64,000 nucleotides of DNA. It comes from Bacteriovorax stolpii. Lineage in GTDB: Bacteria > Bdellovibrionota > UBA2428. The position numbers and the translations under genes were made by a program. Below the pieces are notes generated by a model that did not search any database, was not told where the DNA came from, and was given only the letters and a program-made list of their open reading frames with translations. Positions 45,518 through 54,774 of the stretch are shown one piece after another. How positions within the stretch are numbered: position 1 is the stretch's first letter; the number at the start of each line of letters is the position of its first letter. The stretch spans positions 112,001 to 176,000 of the forward strand of contig CAMCVE010000002.1 of assembly GCA_945881775.1 (NCBI GenBank), given 5' to 3'.

Positions 45518-46408
45518 ATGTCCAAAGGTCGACCCATCGTGACTCTGCTGGCTATGCCTTTGGGCAATCCCGAAGATCTGAGTCTTCGGGGAGTGCGCGC
45601 GCTCGGTGAGGCCGATCGCCTCTTTTGCGAAGACACTCGAAAGCTCCATCAGGTGCTTCAGGCCTTGAGGCTGGAGCTGAAGCCGGGATGTCGCGTGTCG
45701 AGTTTGCCGGGCGATGAAGAGTGGAACTTTAACTGGAAATATCTCCAAGAAGACGCCGAGAAATTGGGCACGGACTACCACGTTCTGTTGGTGAGTGACG
45801 CGGGCACGCCGGGTCTCAATGATCCGGGTCGAGCGCTCGCCGAACACGCTCAACGCGAAGGTTGGGAGCTGCGCGCGCTTCCGGGACCTTCGGCTCCTGT
45901 ACTCGCGCTGCAGTGGAGCGGAGGCTTCGGGATGCCATTTGTGTTTTGGGGCTTTACGCCCAAGTCACGGGGTAAAATGTTCCGTGAATTTCAGGCGGCA
46001 CTCAAGTCATCGGGGACTTTGGCGTGTTTTGAGACACGTCACCAGGTGCTCGAAACACTGGAAGCTCTCGTTGAAGTAGGACTCGGCGAGACTCGTATGC
46101 ACCTGTGTCGCGAGATGACCAAGACTCATGAAGAACTTTGGACAGGGAGTGTTTCTGAAATTTTGGCTCGAGCACGAGAAAAATTGGCGCGTGAAGATGC
46201 CATCGGAGAACTCACGCTGCTTTTTGCGGGTGAGGGACGCGCGAGTGGGGCAGCCGAAGGGGTGCAGGACCCTCAGGCATTTGCGCGGAAAATCTTGGAA
46301 CTAAGGTCGTTGCCACCCAAGGCGGCTTCAAAAGTTCTCGCCGAGCTCAGCGGGATCGACAAGGCCGAAGCCTACCGCATGCTCGTAGAGTCGAAGGAGA
46401 GTCTGTGA
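45518..46408 (+). CDS. rsmI: 16S rRNA 2'-O-ribose C1402 methyltransferase
   Basis: ATG 45518 gives 296 aa starting MSKGRPIVTLLAMPLGNPED; the upstream frame to 45446 is not conserved. VTLLAMPLGNPEDLSLRG, FCEDTRK, LLVSDAGTPGLNDPG, LPGPSAPVLAL, and LCREMTKTHEELWTG are RsmI motifs. Uses SAM. One base from the cyclase gene. Confidence 0.93.
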   Translation: MSKGRPIVTLLAMPLGNPEDLSLRGVRALGEADRLFCEDTRKLHQVLQALRLELKPGCRVSSLPGDEEWNFNWKYLQEDAEKLGTDYHVLLVSDAGTPGLNDPGRALAEHAQREGWELRALPGPSAPVLALQWSGGFGMPFVFWGFTPKSRGKMFREFQAALKSSGTLACFETRHQVLETLEALVEVGLGETRMHLCREMTKTHEELWTGSVSEILARAREKLAREDAIGELTLLFAGEGRASGAAEGVQDPQAFARKILELRSLPPKAASKVLAELSGIDKAEAYRMLVESKESL

Positions 46409-46409
46409 A

Positions 46410-48932
46410 ATGAAAAAATACGCATGGCCGATGCTTGTGGTTGTCGCGATCCTGGGGATCTTTAGTTATTTTGTTGTTGAGCGCCACCACGCCCGATTCA
46501 ATATCCATGAGAAGGCGAAAGGCATCGTAAAAATTATCGAGACCATTGAATGGAATTGGTACGACTTCAAGTTCCGCTCTCTCAAGCCACAGATTGCAAG
46601 ACATGTGATGGTGGCAAAAATCGACGACGCGAGTCTTTCAAAATATGGACGCTGGCCCTGGAATCGCTACGTCTACAAACAGATCCTCGATGAACTCTAC
46701 GGACTCGGTGCAGAAGTTGTCTCTTTCGACGCAGTCTTCTCGGAACCTGAATTCCGTCCTGAGGAACTCGAGTACATTCTTTCCGCGCAGCCCGAAGGTT
46801 TCGCAGGCAGCGTACGCAGCATGGCGGAGCTCGGCGAAAAGCAGGTCAAAGATATTGCAGACAAACTGCCTCAAGTCGGCGAAGGAATTTTTGCGGCGGG
46901 ACTCTCCAACACCAGCACCGTTCTTGGCTACATTTGGGAGCGTGGTGCTTCGTGCCGCGTCGAAGAAAAAATGAGTGTGACGCCCGAAGATATTCAGACC
47001 TCCAGGGACAATGGTTTTACCCCCATCAAAGACATCGTGGATGCTTTTGGGACTTTGATCAACAATTCTAAAACGCTCAAGAATTTTCCAAGGCTCAACG
47101 ACGAAAAGAATCTCAGCTTTTATCCTGTTCAATGTCCTATCGCCAATCGGTCGGCTCTTGCTGCGAAGGTTACCTATCAGGGTCAGTTCAATGCGCTCCC
47201 CGAAGATGACGGCATCTTTCGGCGTGCGCATCTCGTAGCGGGACTCGATACGAGCTTGCTCGAAAAATATCTCTCGCTTGAAGACATCGAGTTCCTCAAC
47301 GAGAACTGGCTCAAAGGCGCCACCTTCTTCCCGTCGCTCGGACTGGCTTCGGTGCTCGCTTTCCTTGACCGAGTCGACGAAGGCGACAAACGCCCTAAAA
47401 CAGACTTTGAAGTCGAGTTAGAGCGCGACTCGAAAGGTCGAATTTTCACCAAGGAACTTCGCCTTTATCGCAAAGACGGTCGCGAGCATCAGATTCAAGT
47501 ACTCTCTGACGGAAGTATTCCCCTCCGTTTCTTTGGTTCTCAACACGAGATGCCGCCGCCGATCGCGGAATTCTCGCTGGCTCGTACGGATGTCTTATTT
47601 TCTCCCGAGTATCAGAAAGTGTATGGCTTGGACGCCGCCTATCCTCTTAAGAACCAAGTTGTCATTATCGGTCCCACGGCGATTGGTGTTTACGATTTAC
47701 GACCCAATCCTGTGCAGTCTGATGCCGGCGGGGTTTTTCTCCATGCTACCGCTACGTCGCGTGTTCTTGATTTCGTGCTTGGAGACTCCAAAGATTTTAC
47801 GATTCGCTATCCAAGTGTCCAAATGAGTCTCGCACTCTTGTGGGGTGTGGGTCTTTTGGTGGGCCTCACGACGCTTCTCGCGCGTGGACTGCGGGGCACC
47901 TGGGGCTTTCTCGTTGTTGTCGTCACTTTTCTTTGGGCTGACTACTACGCATTTAGCAAAACCTACCTCGCGCTCGATGCGGTGAGCCTTCTGCTCTGTG
48001 TGACTTTGCTCTTTGTCGGCATTCTGGCCTTTAAATACTTTACTGAAGAAAAAGATCGCGCCTTCGTGAAGGGAGCTTTCGAGAAGTACGTTTCCCCCGA
48101 CGTTGTGGGCTCGATTCTCTCAGACCCCAAGAAGCTCAACCTGGGTGGTGAACGTCGCGAGCTTTCTGTACTTTTCTCGGATGTGCGTGGCTTCACCAAC
48201 ATTTCTGAGAAAATGGGCGCGGCGGAGCTCGCCAAGTTCATGAACGACTACCTCACGCCCATGACCGAGGTGATCCAGGAAGAAAAGGGCACCATCGACA
48301 AGTACATGGGCGACGCGATCATGGCGATTTTTGGAGCACCGATCGGTTATGCAGAGCATCCCACGAAAGCTGTGGAAGCCGGACTGCGAATGCTCGAAAA
48401 ACTTGAGTCCCTAAAGGCAGGCTGGGCGGCGCAGGGTCTACCGCCGATCGACATCGGCGTGGGCGTGAACACGGGTGATATGAGTGTTGGAAACATGGGA
48501 TCGACTCGCATTTTCTCGTACACCGTCATGGGAGACTCCGTGAACTTGGGCTCACGTCTCGAAGGTCTCACAAAAGAATATGGTGTGAAATTTATCGTGA
48601 GCGAGTTCACGCGTGCAAAGATTGGAGAAGCGTTTGTGTGTCGCGAACTCGACCGGGTGAAGGTCAAGGGTAAGGCGATTCCCGTTACGATCTTCGAAGT
48701 GATGGGTCGGGCGAAAGATGAGAGAGCCGACGAGCTCCGTCAAAAAGGCGAGAGGTTCTCGTCTGCGCTGCAAAAATATTACGCAGCGGACTTTGAAGCG
48801 GCACAAAAAGAGTTTGAAGAACTTCAAACACAGGATCCCACGTCCGAGATCTATGTCGAACGCTGCGCGTTATGGCGTGAGGCACCCCCCCCCGACGGGT
48901 GGGATGGTTCATGGACGATGAAGACCAAGTAA
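46410..48932 (+). CDS. CHASE2-domain class III adenylate cyclase
   Basis: 840 aa. N-terminal helix, periplasmic CHASE2 domain (about 35-430; VAKIDDASLSKYGRWPWNR is its hallmark), three membrane helices (about 470-550), then the catalytic domain: VLFSDVRGFTNISEKMG and MGDAIMAIFGAP supply the two metal Asp residues, and FSYTVMGDSVNLGSRLEG the substrate loop. Cyclisation of ATP is likely; GTP cannot be excluded. The C-terminal tail has a short TPR-like stretch. Followed by a CRP-like protein 35 bp on, an obvious sensor for its product. Confidence 0.9.
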   Translation: MKKYAWPMLVVVAILGIFSYFVVERHHARFNIHEKAKGIVKIIETIEWNWYDFKFRSLKPQIARHVMVAKIDDASLSKYGRWPWNRYVYKQILDELYGLGAEVVSFDAVFSEPEFRPEELEYILSAQPEGFAGSVRSMAELGEKQVKDIADKLPQVGEGIFAAGLSNTSTVLGYIWERGASCRVEEKMSVTPEDIQTSRDNGFTPIKDIVDAFGTLINNSKTLKNFPRLNDEKNLSFYPVQCPIANRSALAAKVTYQGQFNALPEDDGIFRRAHLVAGLDTSLLEKYLSLEDIEFLNENWLKGATFFPSLGLASVLAFLDRVDEGDKRPKTDFEVELERDSKGRIFTKELRLYRKDGREHQIQVLSDGSIPLRFFGSQHEMPPPIAEFSLARTDVLFSPEYQKVYGLDAAYPLKNQVVIIGPTAIGVYDLRPNPVQSDAGGVFLHATATSRVLDFVLGDSKDFTIRYPSVQMSLALLWGVGLLVGLTTLLARGLRGTWGFLVVVVTFLWADYYAFSKTYLALDAVSLLLCVTLLFVGILAFKYFTEEKDRAFVKGAFEKYVSPDVVGSILSDPKKLNLGGERRELSVLFSDVRGFTNISEKMGAAELAKFMNDYLTPMTEVIQEEKGTIDKYMGDAIMAIFGAPIGYAEHPTKAVEAGLRMLEKLESLKAGWAAQGLPPIDIGVGVNTGDMSVGNMGSTRIFSYTVMGDSVNLGSRLEGLTKEYGVKFIVSEFTRAKIGEAFVCRELDRVKVKGKAIPVTIFEVMGRAKDERADELRQKGERFSSALQKYYAADFEAAQKEFEELQTQDPTSEIYVERCALWREAPPPDGWDGSWTMKTK

Positions 48933-48967
48933 GAGTACACTGAAAGCACGCGGGGGAACCAGACATT

Positions 48968-49630
48968 ATGGCCGGAATTCAGATCAGCGAAGAATTTTTT
49001 AAGAAGTTCGGAAAGCGCTTTCCTCCCGAATCTTTTTTGGCGCGCGAAAGCGAGCCGGGCGATACCATGTTTCTCATCAATACCGGCAAAGTTGCCGTGA
49101 TCAAAAAGACGCCCGCGGGCGAAAAAATTCTCGCAACCCTCAACGACGGTGACTTCTTTGGCGAGATGGCGCTGATAGGCGTCCAGGACCGTCGTGCCGC
49201 GACCGTTAAGACTCTCACTGAAGTCACTGTGCTCGAGCTCAACCGCATGGCTTTTGAGGCGCTGATCAAACGCTCACCTGAAATTGCCATGAAAGTGATT
49301 TCAACACTCGCCGAACGCCTTCGTGATTCGAACGGTAAGCTAGCGGCGCTTGTCCATCGCAACGATTTCGTGCGCACGGCCGCCTACTTGCACCATTTGG
49401 CCTGCGACAAGGGCCTCAAGTGTTCCCCTGACGAAACCGGACGTTTGATGGTCTTTAGACGCGATACTGTGTCGCAGGCTCTGGGCGTGAGCGTTGAGCA
49501 GATCGATCGCTTTTTGAGCCTGGCTCGCAAGGCTCGTTTTGTTGCGCAGAACGGCGAATGGGTTTGGGTGCCTTATCCTTCTTACCTCTTGCCATTCGGG
49601 GAAGTCCTTGCGAAGTTAACAAGCGTTTGA
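48968..49630 (+). CDS. CRP/FNR-type cyclic-nucleotide-binding protein
   Basis: 220 aa. The cNMP-binding fold has GDTMFLINTGKVAVIKK, GDFFGEMALIGVQDRRAATV (phosphate cassette with Glu and Arg), and a dimer helix region (IAMKVISTLAERLRD). The C-terminal part (TVSQALGVSVEQIDRFLSLA) resembles the CRP helix-turn-helix. It sits between the cyclase and accD. Direct partner of the cyclase is inference. Confidence 0.88.
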   Translation: MAGIQISEEFFKKFGKRFPPESFLARESEPGDTMFLINTGKVAVIKKTPAGEKILATLNDGDFFGEMALIGVQDRRAATVKTLTEVTVLELNRMAFEALIKRSPEIAMKVISTLAERLRDSNGKLAALVHRNDFVRTAAYLHHLACDKGLKCSPDETGRLMVFRRDTVSQALGVSVEQIDRFLSLARKARFVAQNGEWVWVPYPSYLLPFGEVLAKLTSV

Positions 49631-49648
49631 GGAGCTCAGCAGAAGGAC

Positions 49649-50500
49649 ATGGAACAAAGGCGCACCCCGGGCATTAAAGGCAATCCTAAACTCGATGAAA
49701 CAACGGGCGTATTCAAAGCTCCCGAGGGCTTCTGGGTTCGCTGTCCTCAGTGCCACGCGATCCTCCAGCAGTCTTTCGTGAAACTCCATCATCAGGTTTG
49801 CGCCGAGTGCACCCACCACTTCCGCATGAGCTCGCACGAGCGCATCGCGCTGGTTTGTGATGAAGGAAGTTTTCGTGAGTTCGACGCGGATCTCGAAGCC
49901 GTCGATTTTCTCGGCTTCTTCGACTCGAAAGCTTACGTAGATCGCCTGAGTTCTTCGCAAAAAAAGACCCGCATGCGTGATGCCTTTGTTTCTGGCGAAG
50001 CCAAGATCTCGGGGCGAGCTGTGCAGGTAGGAGCCTTTGAGTTTTCTTTCATGGGCGGGTCCATGGGAACCATCGTGGGCGAGAAAATTTCTCGCCTTTT
50101 TGAACGGTCTCTTGAGAAAAAACAACCCGCTATCATTTTTCAAGCCAGCGGGGGCGCGCGCATGCAAGAAGGGCTTTCGTCTCTCATGCAAATGGCCAAA
50201 ACTCTCGGAGTCCTCTCGAAACTCAATGCCGCAGGAGTTCCTTATGTCTCTGTGCTCACGGATCCCACAACGGGTGGCGTTGCGGCCTCGTTTGCTCTGC
50301 TCGGAGACGTGAACGTGGCCGAACCTAATGCTCTTGTGGGTTTTGCGGGGCCTCGTGTGATTGCGCAGACCATCAACGAAACTCTTCCCCAAGATTTCCA
50401 GCGTTCGGAGTTTTTGCTCTCGCACGGGATGATCGATAAGATCGTGCCTCGAAGCGAGCTGAGGGACTATCTCGGACGTATCCTCGGCCTGCTTTGCTAG
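49649..50500 (+). CDS. accD: Acetyl-CoA carboxylase carboxyltransferase subunit beta
   Basis: 283 aa. Zinc ribbon CPQCHAIL ... CAECTHHF, then the crotonase-fold carboxyltransferase core: FMGGSMGTIVGEKISR, FQASGGARMQEGLSSLMQMA, and LTDPTTGGVAASFALLGD. Works with AccA and the biotin parts on malonyl-CoA formation. Next gene lptD starts 14 bp on. Confidence 0.96.
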   Translation: MEQRRTPGIKGNPKLDETTGVFKAPEGFWVRCPQCHAILQQSFVKLHHQVCAECTHHFRMSSHERIALVCDEGSFREFDADLEAVDFLGFFDSKAYVDRLSSSQKKTRMRDAFVSGEAKISGRAVQVGAFEFSFMGGSMGTIVGEKISRLFERSLEKKQPAIIFQASGGARMQEGLSSLMQMAKTLGVLSKLNAAGVPYVSVLTDPTTGGVAASFALLGDVNVAEPNALVGFAGPRVIAQTINETLPQDFQRSEFLLSHGMIDKIVPRSELRDYLGRILGLLC

Positions 50501-50514
50501 AAGAGCGGGTCTCG

Positions 50515-52692
50515 ATGGGATTTCCTCCATTAGGTCGAATCCGCAAAGCTCTTCTTGTCTCTTTCTTGGCGCTTGCTGGCCAGCTGTCTTTCGCTCAAAA
50601 CTCTCTGCAGTTTTCGGCTGACGAATACGAAACTGATCTGGGCACGCGCGTGACCCGTGCGCGGGGCAACGTCGAAGTGATTGTGGGTGACAGGCGCGTG
50701 CAAGCTGAGTCTGTGGATCTTCGCCCGCAAGACAACCGTATCGAAGCTCGCGGCAAGGTCCGAGTCTCCGAAGGCAAACTGAGTGTTGAGGGCGACGAGG
50801 CCCAAGTCGAAATCATGACCTCACGCGGGAATTTCCGAAACGCGATTCTGCGCTATGGCACTACGCTTTATGTCGAGGGACGAAAGCTCGAGGCCCTTGG
50901 CGAGAACCGTTTTCAGGTCACCAATGGCAAGATCTCTTTCTGTCAGGACTGTCCGCAGAGTTGGAGTGTTTTTGGAACCTCAATTCGACTCGAGATCGAG
51001 GGATACGCCGAAATTCATCACGCCCTCTTTCAGGTCAAGGATCAGCCAATCGCCTATTTCCCAGTTTTTTACTTTCCCATTAAGACCAAACGCCAGTCAG
51101 GCTTTATCTTTCCTGACGCTCTCTACTCACAGGACTTGGGGACTCAGCTGGGGCAGCCCTATTTCTGGGCCATTGCACCCGATCAAGACGCAACAATCGA
51201 CTATCGCTACATGACTCTCGGAGGTCATCGTTTGGCTGCGGAGTACAGGTACCTGTATTCAGATCGCAGTTTTGTTCGCACTAAGTCTTCTTATGTTCGC
51301 AACAGTTTCGATCTTCCCAACGTTGACAGGGATCGCTACGGATTCAATATGTCGGAGCGGTGGCAGATCTCGCCTCAGTGGGTTCAGCGCTATCAGGGTG
51401 AGGTTGCAAGTGACACCAGGTATGCCGCAAGCTTCGGCGAAGACTTTCGCGGGTCCAGGTTTCCTTCGCTCGACAACAAGGTTTCTCTGGCCTGGCAGAA
51501 TCAAATGGCTTGGTCCTATGTGCAGGGATATTGGAACGCGAACAATTTGATACGTGACACAAGTTTTGGTGAGGCCCCCAAAGGGCCCCTCAATGCCGAG
51601 CCCGAAGCTCGTGCTTCGGTTCCGAGCTTCAAACTTCTTGGGCCCTTGCGTCTGCAATCCGATCTTGAGCACTTGCGTTTGCGCCGTCGCGATGATTCCG
51701 TTGATGATCTGACGGGTTGGATCAGGACGGGCGACAGGACCACACTCAGCACGCGGGCTTATCTGCCCGTGACGCTCGCAGATCTGCTCCTAGTTGAGTC
51801 CTCTGCTGAAACGCGTACGGACCTCTATCACTTCACCACACCAGGTTTCGATGCCTCAGCAGCGAGAGCGAGGGTCTCTTTCGAAGAAAAAGTCAGCGCC
51901 CAGCTCTTTCGAGTTTATCAGGTGGATCTTGGCGAGCTGAAAGCTGTCAAACACACTTGGGAGCCCGTCGTTTCCTGGGGCTATTCGCCCAATGATGCTA
52001 TATCTCGGCACCCATTTTTCACGCAGAACTACGTCGATCCGCAACTTGGCACGCTCACGTCGCCGAAGTTCGACATCTACGATCCCTCTTATGACTCTCA
52101 GCTATCGCAGCTGACGGGCTCAGGCGACGAGGCGCGACTGAGGCCGCACCATCTTGTGTCGTGGGGAATCGGGACTCGTATCATCGGACGCTATGAGCGC
52201 TCGGGAGACAGGGTCTACGAAGAAATCATGGGCCTACGCGTGAGCCAAGACTACGATCTTCGGTCACAACTGGCGCAGCGTCTAAATATTTTGGGTTTTG
52301 GATCCTACAGCGGTCTAAGAGTGCAGACTGAAATTGCACTCGATGTGACGTCGGGCGACGCCAACGTTCGAAATGAACTCACTTACAAAAGCAGAGCCAT
52401 CGATCTGGGTCTCGATCAATCGATTCGCAAAGGTCTCGAAACCTACGGTGGCTCGACGCGAATCAAATTCTTAAATCCTTGGTCATTTGGGTACAACGCG
52501 AGCTACGACGCCATTCAAAAAAGTTTTGAGCGCCAGAGCTATCAGCTGCGCTACGACAGCAATGCTTCGAAGTGTTGGTTTGTTAGTTTCGATGTAGACC
52601 GTCGTCCCGATCCAGATCATCCCGAGCGAGATCTTGTGCGTTACTGGCCGCGCGTGGGTCTTGTTATCAACGAAGCGGGAGTGAGTTTCTAA
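50515..52692 (+). CDS. lptD: LPS-assembly protein LptD
   Basis: ATG 50515 gives 725 aa with a signal peptide ending LSFAQ; TTG 50494 overlaps accD. The N-terminal OstA/LptA-like jellyroll (FSADEYETDLGTRVTRARGN) is followed by the large barrel (YFPVFYFPIKTKRQSGFIFP, AIAPDQDATIDYRYMTLGG, LAAEYRYLYSDRS). Cys143 and Cys146 are close together (SFCQDCPQ) and one Cys (687) lies near the C-terminus. This differs from the two-pair E. coli disulfide set. Inserts LPS in the outer membrane with LptE. Confidence 0.93.
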   Translation: MGFPPLGRIRKALLVSFLALAGQLSFAQNSLQFSADEYETDLGTRVTRARGNVEVIVGDRRVQAESVDLRPQDNRIEARGKVRVSEGKLSVEGDEAQVEIMTSRGNFRNAILRYGTTLYVEGRKLEALGENRFQVTNGKISFCQDCPQSWSVFGTSIRLEIEGYAEIHHALFQVKDQPIAYFPVFYFPIKTKRQSGFIFPDALYSQDLGTQLGQPYFWAIAPDQDATIDYRYMTLGGHRLAAEYRYLYSDRSFVRTKSSYVRNSFDLPNVDRDRYGFNMSERWQISPQWVQRYQGEVASDTRYAASFGEDFRGSRFPSLDNKVSLAWQNQMAWSYVQGYWNANNLIRDTSFGEAPKGPLNAEPEARASVPSFKLLGPLRLQSDLEHLRLRRRDDSVDDLTGWIRTGDRTTLSTRAYLPVTLADLLLVESSAETRTDLYHFTTPGFDASAARARVSFEEKVSAQLFRVYQVDLGELKAVKHTWEPVVSWGYSPNDAISRHPFFTQNYVDPQLGTLTSPKFDIYDPSYDSQLSQLTGSGDEARLRPHHLVSWGIGTRIIGRYERSGDRVYEEIMGLRVSQDYDLRSQLAQRLNILGFGSYSGLRVQTEIALDVTSGDANVRNELTYKSRAIDLGLDQSIRKGLETYGGSTRIKFLNPWSFGYNASYDAIQKSFERQSYQLRYDSNASKCWFVSFDVDRRPDPDHPERDLVRYWPRVGLVINEAGVSF

Positions 52693-52693
52693 A

Positions 52694-53365
52694 ATGAGGA
52701 CTTCGACACTGCGGATTTTTCTTATTGGACTCTGTGTTGTCGGGAGTGTGGAGCCGTTGCGAGCCGAAGACGGTTTCTTGGGACTCCGCAGTCGAATGCG
52801 CGAGTCGTGTTCGACACACCGTCGCTGGAGCGCTCCGATCCGTCTCAAAGGCGTGCCGCTCGAAGTGGGGCGTCTCGTATGGGCGTGTCCCGCAAGTTTT
52901 CGTCTCGAGTATCAGGGACCTGGGGCCTTCGTCTACTCGAGCAACGGTGTTGAGGCTTGGGTGGCGAGACCTTCTTTCACTGCCAAGTCTCCTGAGATCC
53001 AGCACCACTGGCGATTGAGTGGCACGGATCTCGACCTAGCTCTTGCATATCTTCGCGGCGATGAAACGAGCCTTGCTCTTCTTCGGACCCATTTCAAGGC
53101 GGACACGAGCTTGGGTCGAGGCACCTGGAGTGTGAAGCTCTCACCCCTCAAGCCTGAAGATTTTCAGTCGTTGCGACTGGAGTGGAGCCTCTCCAGAAGC
53201 GAGCTCAGCGCTGCAGAGTGGACAAGTGTCGAGGGCCTATCGTTGCAGTTTGAAATAGGTCGCCCCGAGGATTTGACTCCTGGCACGATGGCTGCCGATG
53301 TGGTGCCGAAGATTCCTGTCGGTGCTCGAGTTGTAAAGATTCCAGCGATTCGCAAAAAACCTTAA
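52694..53365 (+). CDS. Periplasmic LolA-like protein
   Basis: 223 aa, one base after lptD. A signal peptide (LRIFLIGLCVVGSVEPLRA) is followed by KGVPLEVGRLVWACPASFRL, EYQGPGAFVYSSNGVEAWVA, which resembles the LolA/LppX beta-sheet pattern (substrate strands then w-y-P). Two cysteines (ESCSTH, WACPAS). Co-transcription with lptD fits an envelope role; the LolA assignment is moderate at best. Confidence 0.6.
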   Translation: MRTSTLRIFLIGLCVVGSVEPLRAEDGFLGLRSRMRESCSTHRRWSAPIRLKGVPLEVGRLVWACPASFRLEYQGPGAFVYSSNGVEAWVARPSFTAKSPEIQHHWRLSGTDLDLALAYLRGDETSLALLRTHFKADTSLGRGTWSVKLSPLKPEDFQSLRLEWSLSRSELSAAEWTSVEGLSLQFEIGRPEDLTPGTMAADVVPKIPVGARVVKIPAIRKKP

Positions 53366-53376
53366 ACACTTAGAGT

Positions 53377-54504
53377 TTAGTTTTTGTTTGGAACGAGAAG
53401 ATTGTAGCGAGTGGGGAGTTCAAAGCCCGCGCGCACATACGCGTCGCGCTGAATTTCGATGAGACCCCTAATTTGACTGATTTTATTTTGGACCGAGTCT
53501 TTGCCGTCTCGCTTGACCCAACGATCAACGAAGCGGTCCGCAAGATCGTTTATGGGAGCAAGCTCGGGAGCTTTGTATAAAAGGAAGAAGAAAGCTTCTG
53601 AGTCACTCACCACGAGCTCCGACTTCCCGGCCTTTTCACGGTAGAGAAGATAGGTTGGGACCTCACCCCGGACATCCTCGATGACTTTCCAGCTCGCACC
53701 CGCTTTGTCCTGAGCGTTGGCCACCTCACTGCGCGAGGCTTTAATGTTCTTAGAATCGCCCTCGGCTGCGCTTGCGGTCGGTATAATCCATGCGCTGGCA
53801 ATTTCGAATCCTCGCCGCAGGAACATCGCGATACCACCTGCCTCAGACAGTCGGTAGATTTTCATCGTGCTGTAGCGTTCGGGGCTTGAGTACCAGAGGG
53901 AGTTGTTTTGGGGAAAGTCCGAGTACCAGCGGCCCTTATAAAAAATTTCGATGTGGCCATAAGTGCTTCCGCCCCGCTTCGGCTGAGAAACTTGCACGTC
54001 ATAGTCTTGGAAGGGAGGCGTTTGATCGGATGAAAAAGTGGTGTAAGCGAGACCTTTTTTTGAAGCGAATTTGTTCAAAGTCGCGGCGTTAAATTGATAA
54101 GCGTGGCCCTGGCCGCCGATAAACGCTCCGAAGAGTTTCTCGAGACCTTTGCGTACGAGCAGCGCACAATCACTTTGTGAGGTTTTGGAAAGCCCCGCAA
54201 GATGGGCGTCGAAAGCCTCGGTGTTGAGGAGGCTCTTGGTGTTTTCAGAAAGGGGTAGTGTTTCAAAGCTTGCAGCATCAGCCTCGCTCGTGGCGGGAGC
54301 CTTGAAGGACTCAGACAATCCGCCTCCGCCTTGGGTATGGGTGCTGGCTGCGGGCTCGCGTTTGCCGTTCGGAAGGCTCATCCCCCCTTTGGGGTTCGAG
54401 ACTGGAGCCCCTTGCGAGGAAGAAAGCCCTGTGGGATTACAGCCCCCTAGAACAAGGGCCGAGACCCCTACGAGCATAAAAATGCGAAAGGCCGACGCTG
54501 TCAT
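53377..54504 (-). CDS. Lipoprotein with NlpC/CHAP-like cysteine-peptidase residues
   Basis: 375 aa, lipobox LGGC (Cys about residue 22). A Ser/Pro/Gly-rich linker precedes SDCALLVRKGLEKLFGAF (possible Cys nucleophile) and RGGSTYGHIEIFYKGRWY (possible His). WYSSPERYSTMKIYRL follows. This is the order of NlpC/P60 or CHAP amidases, with a long C-terminal addition. Activity on peptidoglycan is inference. Preceded by an exact TTAA-N7-TTAAC box and an adjacent -10-like element. Confidence 0.65.
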   Translation of the reverse strand: MTASAFRIFMLVGVSALVLGGCNPTGLSSSQGAPVSNPKGGMSLPNGKREPAASTHTQGGGGLSESFKAPATSEADAASFETLPLSENTKSLLNTEAFDAHLAGLSKTSQSDCALLVRKGLEKLFGAFIGGQGHAYQFNAATLNKFASKKGLAYTTFSSDQTPPFQDYDVQVSQPKRGGSTYGHIEIFYKGRWYSDFPQNNSLWYSSPERYSTMKIYRLSEAGGIAMFLRRGFEIASAWIIPTASAAEGDSKNIKASRSEVANAQDKAGASWKVIEDVRGEVPTYLLYREKAGKSELVVSDSEAFFFLLYKAPELAPINDLADRFVDRWVKRDGKDSVQNKISQIRGLIEIQRDAYVRAGFELPTRYNLLVPNKN

Positions 54505-54539
54505 CCCCCCATTTGACCAGAAAGCGGGGTCCGAGACCC

Positions 54540-54555
54540 GTTAAGATCCTGTTAA
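54540..54555 (-). promoter_or_regulatory. TTAA-N7-TTAAC box upstream of the 53377-54504 lipoprotein
   Basis: Read on the minus strand: TTAA, CAGGATC, TTAAC, ending 35 bases before the ATG at 54504. TCAAAT at 54516-54511, six bases from the ATG, may be the -10. Same geometry as the 15971-15986 copy. Confidence 0.5.
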
Positions 54556-54590
54556 AATCCATGTTTTTGGAACTTTGGAGCATCCGGCTC

Positions 54591-54619
54591 TTGACCCAGA
54601 TCCTCGCTCTCGGTAGCTA
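54591..54619 (+). promoter_or_regulatory. Sigma-70 promoter of tRNA-Val
   Basis: TTGACC (54591-54596), 17-bp spacer, TAGCTA (54614-54619). The predicted start is about eight bases before the tRNA 5' end. Confidence 0.65.
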
Positions 54620-54634
54620 CGGAGAAGCAGTTTT

Positions 54635-54711
54635 GCTCGCTTAGCTCAGTTGGTTAGAGCGCTTCGTTGACATCGAAGAGGTCACTAGTTCGAATCTAGT
54701 AGCGAGTACCA
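54635..54711 (+). tRNA. tRNA-Val (anticodon GAC)
   Basis: 77 nt with CCA encoded. Acceptor GCTCGCT/AGCGAGT (last pair G-T), D-arm AGCTCAGTTGGTTAGAGC, anticodon stem CTTCG/CGAAG around loop TTGACAT (anticodon GAC), T-arm GTTCGAATC. Reads GUC/GUU valine codons. Confidence 0.95.
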
Positions 54712-54774
54712 TTCTTCCAAATTCAGGAATCTTAAAAAAAGATCGATCCTCTACGGGTCTGGCCACGTCTGTCC

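Noticed and set aside
54712-54774. Terminator after tRNA-Val
   Set aside because: Only a weak ATCTT/AAGAT pairing around an A-run is present, with no T-tract after it.
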